56,800 nucleotides of DNA from Bryobacterales bacterium (lineage in GTDB: Bacteria; Acidobacteriota; Terriglobia; Bryobacterales; Bryobacteraceae): positions 1 through 56,800 of the forward strand of contig JAEUQG010000183.1 in assembly GCA_016789755.1 (NCBI GenBank), in the 5' to 3' direction. The notes under the pieces were generated by a model, which worked only from the letters and a program-made list of their open reading frames with translations, was not told the DNA's origin and searched no databases. Positions 51,456 through 56,800 of the stretch are shown here, in pieces (the stretch's first letter is position 1; the number at the start of each line of letters is the position of its first letter). The translations under genes were made by a program, and so were the position numbers.

Positions 51456-52676
51456 ATGAGGATTCTGTACTTCGCGCCACATCCCGTTTGTCCGCTCACG
51501 ACGGGAGCAAGACTGCGGGATTATCATTGCGCCCGGCAACTGGCCCGGAGGGCCGAGGTAACGTTCGTTGAGATGTGCAGTGCTGGAGAATCGGAGAGTG
51601 TTGTACCTTCCGATGCAGGCTTCGTCCGGGTCTGTACACTGACCAGGGACCGCAGTTACACGGTGGGGAAGATTCTGGGCGGGTTGTTGGGGCCGGTACC
51701 GGTTACGGTGCTCAACTACTCTTCGCGGCGCATGGAAGGGGAGTTAGGGCGCCTGATGGCAACGCATGGTCCCTTCGATAGTGTGCAGTTGGAAGGTGTC
51801 CATCTGTCTCAGTTCATTGCCGCGATGAGAGCCTGTTCGGGAGGCGCTGCGCTCGTGGCGGATTGGCACAACATCGAATCCGAACTGATGTGGCGTTACA
51901 GCAGTGCAGAGCGCAATCCGGCGAAGAGGATCGTAGCGAAGCGAACCGCGCGGCTGCTGGAAGGCTGTGAACGGGATCTGATCGCCGGTTGCGACGGGCA
52001 TACGACGGCGAGCGAACGGGAACGGGATATACTGCGCCAACGATTTCCGGATGCGTCGTTGCATGTGATCCCGAACGGAGTAGAGACGGCATATTATGAG
52101 GGCGACGGTGTGGAACAACGCAGCCGTCAGCGTTCGCTGCTGTTTGTCGGCTCGATGGACTATCATGCGAATATCGATGCCGTCCGGTGGTTTGCAGCCG
52201 AGACTTGGCCGCTGATTGTGAAGGAGATTCGGGATTGCGTATTCACGGTAGTGGGGCGCAGCCCCGGACCGGCGATTCGGGCTTTGGCCAACGGCGGGAT
52301 ACGCGTGACCGGCACGGTGGATGATGTGCGTCCCTATTACAAGGATGCGTTTGCCGTGGTTGTCCCGCTACGAATCGGCAGCGGCACAAGGCTGAAGATT
52401 CTGGAAGCGATGGCAGCGGGGGTGCCGGTCATCGCCAGCCGGCTGGGAGCGGAGGGGATCGATGCCATACATGAGCGGCACATTCTGATCGCCGATACAC
52501 CGGAGGAAACCGCGGCTGCCGTGCGCCGGCTGCGGGCGCATCCGGAGGCGGGCGCGAGGTTGGCGGAGGAAGCTCACCGGCTGGTGCGGAACAATTACGA
52601 TTGGTCGGTAGTGGGAGCCCGGCTGTACGATGTTCACTGCGGCCTGATGGAGAGAATGAGAAAGGATGGTGTTTGA
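51456..52676 (+). CDS. GT4-like glycosyltransferase
   Basis: A 406-residue GT-B enzyme of the type that starts MRILYFAPHPVCPLTTGARLRDYHCARQLA. The donor domain has LLFVGSMDYHANIDAVRWFAAETWP, FTVVGRSPGPAIRAL, and VVPLRIGSGTRLKILEAMAAGVPVIASRLGAEGI. It resembles the sugar transferases with PEP-CTERM/EpsH-type EPS clusters ('TIGR03087/stp1' type). Lies 40 bp after the polymerase gene and directly before wecB, all on the plus strand. Confidence 0.87.
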   Translation: MRILYFAPHPVCPLTTGARLRDYHCARQLARRAEVTFVEMCSAGESESVVPSDAGFVRVCTLTRDRSYTVGKILGGLLGPVPVTVLNYSSRRMEGELGRLMATHGPFDSVQLEGVHLSQFIAAMRACSGGAALVADWHNIESELMWRYSSAERNPAKRIVAKRTARLLEGCERDLIAGCDGHTTASERERDILRQRFPDASLHVIPNGVETAYYEGDGVEQRSRQRSLLFVGSMDYHANIDAVRWFAAETWPLIVKEIRDCVFTVVGRSPGPAIRALANGGIRVTGTVDDVRPYYKDAFAVVVPLRIGSGTRLKILEAMAAGVPVIASRLGAEGIDAIHERHILIADTPEETAAAVRRLRAHPEAGARLAEEAHRLVRNNYDWSVVGARLYDVHCGLMERMRKDGV

Positions 52677-53780
52677 ATGGCAGTCTCGTTGGCATTGATC
52701 GCGGGCGCGCGGCCGAACTTCATGAAAATTGCGCCATTGGTGCATGCTCTTTCCGGGGATGCGGATTTCGACCCGATTCTGGTCCATACGGGGCAGCATT
52801 ACGACGACAACATGTCGGGGCAGTTTTTCCGCGACCTGGATATTCCGCCGCCGCGGTATCACCTGGAAGTGGGTTCGGGGAGCCATGCGCAGCAAACGGC
52901 AGAAATCATGAAGCGGCTGGAACCGGTTCTGCTGGAAACCCGGGCGGCAGGATTGATTGTGGTGGGCGACGTGAACTCAACGGTGGCGGGCGCCCTGGTG
53001 GCGGCCAAACTAGGCATCAAGGTGGTGCACGTGGAGGCGGGGCTGCGCAGTTTCGACCGGTCGATGCCGGAGGAGATTAACCGGATCGTGACGGATTCGA
53101 TTTCCGACCTGCTGCTGATTACCGAAGAGAGCGGGAGGGCGAATCTGCTGAGGGAGGGAATCGCCGCGGAGCGCATCCATGCCGTCGGCAATCTGATGAT
53201 CGACTCGCTCAAGAAGAATCTGGCGCGGGCGCTCGAATCGGATGTGGTGGAACGATTGCAGTTGCCACAGCGTTACGGGCTGGTCACGCTGCATCGCCCG
53301 GCCAATGTCGATGACAGCCGTCAGTTGGGGGAAATCCTGGGAGCTTTGGAGGCGATCGGGGGCGAAGTGCCGCTGATTTGGCCGATGCACCCGCGCACCA
53401 AAGCGCGGATAGAAAGCAACGGGGTGCGTCTTCCGAACCAACTGCGGTTTACCGACCCGCTGGGATACCTGGATTTTCTATGCTTGCAGGCCAAGAGCGC
53501 GGTGGTGCTCACCGATTCGGGCGGGATTCAGGAAGAGACCACAGTGTTGGGAGTTCCGTGCCTCACATTGCGGGATAACACCGAGCGCCCAGTGACAGTC
53601 GAACACGGCACCAACCGCTTGGCCGGGACGAAAAAGCAAACCATTCTCGCGGCTTGGGAAAATTGCAAAACGAACCCGAGAACGGGATTGCAGCCGCCCT
53701 TGTGGGATGGCCAAGCGGGACTACGGTGCCGTGCCGTACTGCGGCAGTTTTTTCTGAGCGATGCGGTGCGGACGAGCTGA
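52677..53780 (+). CDS. wecB: UDP-N-acetylglucosamine 2-epimerase
   Basis: A 367-residue non-hydrolysing epimerase that converts UDP-GlcNAc to UDP-ManNAc, a precursor of EPS and enterobacterial common antigen. It shows AGARPNFMKIAPLVHAL, ILVHTGQHYDDNMSGQFF, KVVHVEAGLRSFDRSMPEEINRIVTD, LVTLHRPANVD, WPMHPRTKARI, LTDSGGIQEE and RDNTERPVT. All family residues are in place. The ATG follows the glycosyltransferase stop with no gap. It converges with the next gene with 2 bp between stops. Confidence 0.95.
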   Translation: MAVSLALIAGARPNFMKIAPLVHALSGDADFDPILVHTGQHYDDNMSGQFFRDLDIPPPRYHLEVGSGSHAQQTAEIMKRLEPVLLETRAAGLIVVGDVNSTVAGALVAAKLGIKVVHVEAGLRSFDRSMPEEINRIVTDSISDLLLITEESGRANLLREGIAAERIHAVGNLMIDSLKKNLARALESDVVERLQLPQRYGLVTLHRPANVDDSRQLGEILGALEAIGGEVPLIWPMHPRTKARIESNGVRLPNQLRFTDPLGYLDFLCLQAKSAVVLTDSGGIQEETTVLGVPCLTLRDNTERPVTVEHGTNRLAGTKKQTILAAWENCKTNPRTGLQPPLWDGQAGLRCRAVLRQFFLSDAVRTS

Positions 53781-53782
53781 GC

Positions 53783-56700
53783 CTACTGCATCGCAGCTCT
53801 GCCGGCAACTGATCCCGAATTGAGGGTGGCGCTGCCGGAAAGCGGTCCCAGGTCGATGATCTCGATGCCGCATAACAACGCGTCGCCGGCCGGTGTAGAC
53901 CGAATGGTGATGTTCAGCGTGCCATCGAGAACGAGAGCCGTGCCGGACAGATCGACCGCCTTATTGACTCCTCCGGATGCGGCTGTCACATCCCAATTGG
54001 TACGCCAGGTAGAGTTTTCGACGATGATGTTCTCGATGTAAGGAACTGGCGCGGGAGGCATGAACTTCAGTCGCACGGAGTAGTTACCCGCCGGGACGAG
54101 GAACGCGTACGAGAAGCTGTTGTTGCCCTTATAGGCGTACCGATGGGATTGATAGACGATCGGCATTCCGGTTACTTCCGGATCGGCGCCTCCGGCATTT
54201 CCGGTAACCACAACGGTTAGAGGGACATTGCCCACCATGCCGCCAGTGGCTCCCGAATCGAGGCTCCATCTGCGATTGAGACCGTCGGTGAAGGTCTGGA
54301 AAGCGTAGACGGACCCGGCGTTGACGCGGATGGGATCGATCAGTTGTTTCAGGGACAGGGTTTTCGAGCCGGATTTTGAGGCGTCGTCCAGGGAAGTAGC
54401 CGTAATGGTGATGGTTTCATCCGGGAGGATCGAGCTAGGCGCCTGATACAAGCCGTTGGCGCTTCCGATCACTCCTTGCACAGTAGAGCGACTCCAGGTG
54501 ACGTTTGTGTAGTTAACCCCGCCGATCGAGGCTGTGAAAGTAGCGGACTGTCCGCGGCTCAGAATGGTGTGCGACGAGGAGACCACGATGTTTCCGAAAA
54601 CGAAATTGAAACTGAGTTCCGCCGTCTTTGAAGGGTCTTCGGTGCTTACTGCCAATATAGTGACGGTTTGCGTTCCCAACGGGGGAACGGAGGGTGCTGT
54701 ATACAGTCCATTTTGGTCGATGGTTCCCGGGCCGCTGGCGATTGACCATGAACAGGTATTCGGTATGAACCACCCGACACAGCCGAGTTGGCGTGTCTTG
54801 GAGATGGTGATGTCCGTCGTGTCGCCATCGATTTCCAGGCGCGGCCCTCCGGTGTCGGGTTCGATGCGAATGGCATTCACTCCCGGAGCACAGGCAGCCG
54901 TAGTGGATCCGCCGGCCTGACACACGGCCTTGTTCGGGTCGTTGGTGTAATCCGCGATCTGGCGTATGGCGAGGAAGCACAGCCCGTTGTCGGCTTCGCG
55001 CACCCAGCAGGGAATTTCGATATCGTGCGTCTTATTGAACTGGCCCTGCCCCTTTCCTACGTCGTAACGGCGCCGAACCACGCTGCCGTTCGTATCGATT
55101 CCCATCACCCAGTTGTTATGAGGCACATTACCGCCATTGTTCACGTAGACCGCGCTACTGGTATTTCCCCAAAGGCCCCACTTCAGGGTGATCTTGTAGT
55201 TTCCGGGGCTCAGCCACCAGCGGTACTGTAAATCGTTGGCGTACACGTAGCGGTTGGTGTGGTAGAGGGTGATGTCGGGCTGGACCGGCCAGTTGGTAGC
55301 CTCGTTGGTCCTTGCGCCCTGTCCGCCATCGAAGCCGTGTTCCTTGAACCAAATGCCTTCGGATCCCACGTAATCGGTGGTGCGCCCTGTATCCACGCGA
55401 ATAACCCCCTCAGGCCACACGACCACGTAAATATGGATACTGGCGTTGGGATCGGCCTCCGCGGTTCCCGTGAACATGGTAACCGTGGGCGCCGCGACGG
55501 ATTCGGGCGGCGTATAGAGTCCGGCGCCGGTGAGTGTCCCAATGCTGGGGCTCATGGTCCAGTTGACGGTCTGATTGGCTGAGCCGTGGACCCAGGAATC
55601 CAATTGCACAGCTTGTGCTCCGGCCTGAAAGGTCATTGCGGTGTGGGTGGTGCCCACCGTGACACCCTGCAAGGCGATGTATTTGCAGGCTGTGTTCATG
55701 GCGGCATCGGTGACGCACGCGTAAGCGAAATCAACCGGAGTGACGTAGGGATTGTCGTGCTTGACCGCGGTGCTGGAGGGACTGACCATCAGCGAGGAGG
55801 CATCCACGAACTCGAAATCGGTTCCGATCTGGGGGCCTAATCCGCTGATTTCTCCAATGGCTGCAAACACGTCTTTGTCCTGGGAAACGTCCGTGTCGGT
55901 GGAAACTTCGAGCGTTAGGCCGCCATCGGCCAGATACAGGCCGTAATCTTTCCACGCCTGCAAGACAATCTGAGCCTTGGGACTGAAGCCGCTGATGTTG
56001 AAGGAGGACTTTAGCCGCAGCCATGCTCCATAAGGGATCGCTCCGCCGCCGGCGAGAGCGTTCGCCGTTGCAGGCCAGATATAGCTCGGTTTGATGATAT
56101 TGTTGGGCAGGGTGAATCGCATGGGGTGTTTGATGACCCCGGCGTTAAAGTCGGCCAGCTTCGTCGTAACCGGCTGAAGCGGCAAACCCGCGGCGTCCAC
56201 GCCCGCCCCCGCTTGATACTTGAAGTTGGTGCCGACGTAACGGGCGGCACTCTGGGACGAATACGAGGCGTTGCAACTGGGACATTCCGGAAAAAGCCCA
56301 GCCGGATAGGTGTTGTACATCTCCGTAAACTCGCACGATTCCTTGTTGACGTTGGAAATGTGGCGATCCAAGCCGCTCTGGGCGTGCGAATAGTAGCCAC
56401 CTTGCCGCTTGAGCCAGGGGAAACCGAGTATCGGATAGTTGCCGTTCGCAATCGGCGTGTAGAGATTGCTCAGGGTATAAGTCGGCGTCGAGCTGGTGAC
56501 GAGATTAAGCCCCCAGCCAGGAGCCAACACCAGCCGTTTGGTGCTTGGGGTGATTGCGGAAATCCAGGCCGCACTACTTGCGTGAACCGGGAGATTGTCG
56601 ATTTTCGTACTAAACACGCTCGCCGACGGGTAGACCTGGCAGCCGCCGGCCTGATGATTGACGGTGACGGTAGCCGGGGCGGTGTATTCGCCCGTGGAGG

Positions 56701-56800
56701 TGTTGATGGAGCCGGCGCTGCCGGGCGCGAGGCTCCAGGTATAAGGAGCCGTTCCGCCGCTGGCGGTCAGACTGAGCTGATTACCCGCCGCCACCGCTGG
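53783..56800 (-). CDS. Paralogous large secreted protein, 5' end outside window
   Basis: At least 1005 residues; the frame is still open at base 56800, so the N-terminus and signal peptide are missing. The same plan as the 46903-49812 protein: a BIG-like domain, the domain with FSTKIDNLPVHASSAAWI, LDRHISNVNKESCEFTEMYN, DAAGLPLQPVTTKLAD, WPATANALAGGGAIPYG, SSFNISGFSPKAQIVLQAWKDYGLYLADGG, then Ig-like repeats and malectin-like modules (about residues 470-640 and 840-1000). An additional CPSCNASY/CQAGGSTTAAC Cys-rich feature may form disulphides. Presumably surface-exposed and polysaccharide-binding. The two paralogues flank the wzy-GT4-wecB run. Confidence 0.8.
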   Translation of the reverse strand, partial: PAVAAGNQLSLTASGGTAPYTWSLAPGSAGSINTSTGEYTAPATVTVNHQAGGCQVYPSASVFSTKIDNLPVHASSAAWISAITPSTKRLVLAPGWGLNLVTSSTPTYTLSNLYTPIANGNYPILGFPWLKRQGGYYSHAQSGLDRHISNVNKESCEFTEMYNTYPAGLFPECPSCNASYSSQSAARYVGTNFKYQAGAGVDAAGLPLQPVTTKLADFNAGVIKHPMRFTLPNNIIKPSYIWPATANALAGGGAIPYGAWLRLKSSFNISGFSPKAQIVLQAWKDYGLYLADGGLTLEVSTDTDVSQDKDVFAAIGEISGLGPQIGTDFEFVDASSLMVSPSSTAVKHDNPYVTPVDFAYACVTDAAMNTACKYIALQGVTVGTTHTAMTFQAGAQAVQLDSWVHGSANQTVNWTMSPSIGTLTGAGLYTPPESVAAPTVTMFTGTAEADPNASIHIYVVVWPEGVIRVDTGRTTDYVGSEGIWFKEHGFDGGQGARTNEATNWPVQPDITLYHTNRYVYANDLQYRWWLSPGNYKITLKWGLWGNTSSAVYVNNGGNVPHNNWVMGIDTNGSVVRRRYDVGKGQGQFNKTHDIEIPCWVREADNGLCFLAIRQIADYTNDPNKAVCQAGGSTTAACAPGVNAIRIEPDTGGPRLEIDGDTTDITISKTRQLGCVGWFIPNTCSWSIASGPGTIDQNGLYTAPSVPPLGTQTVTILAVSTEDPSKTAELSFNFVFGNIVVSSSHTILSRGQSATFTASIGGVNYTNVTWSRSTVQGVIGSANGLYQAPSSILPDETITITATSLDDASKSGSKTLSLKQLIDPIRVNAGSVYAFQTFTDGLNRRWSLDSGATGGMVGNVPLTVVVTGNAGGADPEVTGMPIVYQSHRYAYKGNNSFSYAFLVPAGNYSVRLKFMPPAPVPYIENIIVENSTWRTNWDVTAASGGVNKAVDLSGTALVLDGTLNITIRSTPAGDALLCGIEIIDLGPLSGSATLNSGSVAGRAAMQ

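Noticed and set aside
1..56800. tRNA or rRNA genes
   Set aside because: Looked for cloverleaf arms with CCA-type ends and conserved rRNA blocks; none noticed, though a covariance search would be decisive.

Overview
The window reads as high-GC chromosomal DNA of an acidobacterium, most likely of the Solibacter/Bryobacter group. This is inferred from gene content, not a database match: an ECF sigma factor one base from a Ser/Thr kinase with a TPR-like tail, a PEP-CTERM protein, a very long secreted protein with BACON-like and C-terminal 'PLTPCRL' repeats, a PQQ dehydrogenase with cytochrome c, and a large exopolysaccharide region. No rRNA, tRNA or CRISPR array was seen.

1-5.4 kb: flagellin (running off the left edge), a YcxB-like membrane protein, an SMR transporter, csrA and fliW, a WG-repeat lipoprotein and a PEP-CTERM protein. 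The flagellin mRNA leader can fold two hairpins, each with GGA in its loop, one of them holding the Shine-Dalgarno sequence. This is the expected target of CsrA, whose antagonist FliW is encoded next to it.

5.4-18 kb: a secreted beta-lactamase-fold hydrolase, the sigma/kinase operon, four toxin-antitoxin loci (two broken), a remnant of a second copy of the sigma gene, and a 1391-residue secreted protein. 18-27 kb: a class 3 lipase, a vanadium haloperoxidase, a GmhB-like phosphatase, a GH51 arabinofuranosidase, a hybrid histidine kinase, and a PQQ dehydrogenase/dihaem cytochrome c pair.

27.2-31.4 kb: a plasmid-type maintenance module inside otherwise chromosome-like DNA. It has a Rep-like protein preceded by six 17-bp iterons, and an oppositely oriented operon of a small HTH protein, ParA, and a winged-helix protein. 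The coding sequence of that third gene is built largely from about 17 copies of an 18-bp palindromic repeat, with another copy across its last codons and one just past its stop. I propose this array as a partition site embedded in the gene of its own binding protein; this is the most unusual feature here.

31.4-56.8 kb: an exopolysaccharide region of Wzx/Wzy type, with a GT2-GtrA protein, initiating sugar transferase, outer-membrane barrel, flippase, polymerase, five GT4 glycosyltransferases, a methyltransferase, WecB, and two large paralogous malectin-containing secreted proteins. A 4.1-kb Tn3-family transposon (40500-44601, perfect 38-bp ends, 5-bp target duplication) has landed in the last codons of one glycosyltransferase. 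Its transposase is deleted, its resolvase is intact, and it carries an ECF sigma/membrane protein/secreted protein operon bounded by an extra internal terminal repeat.
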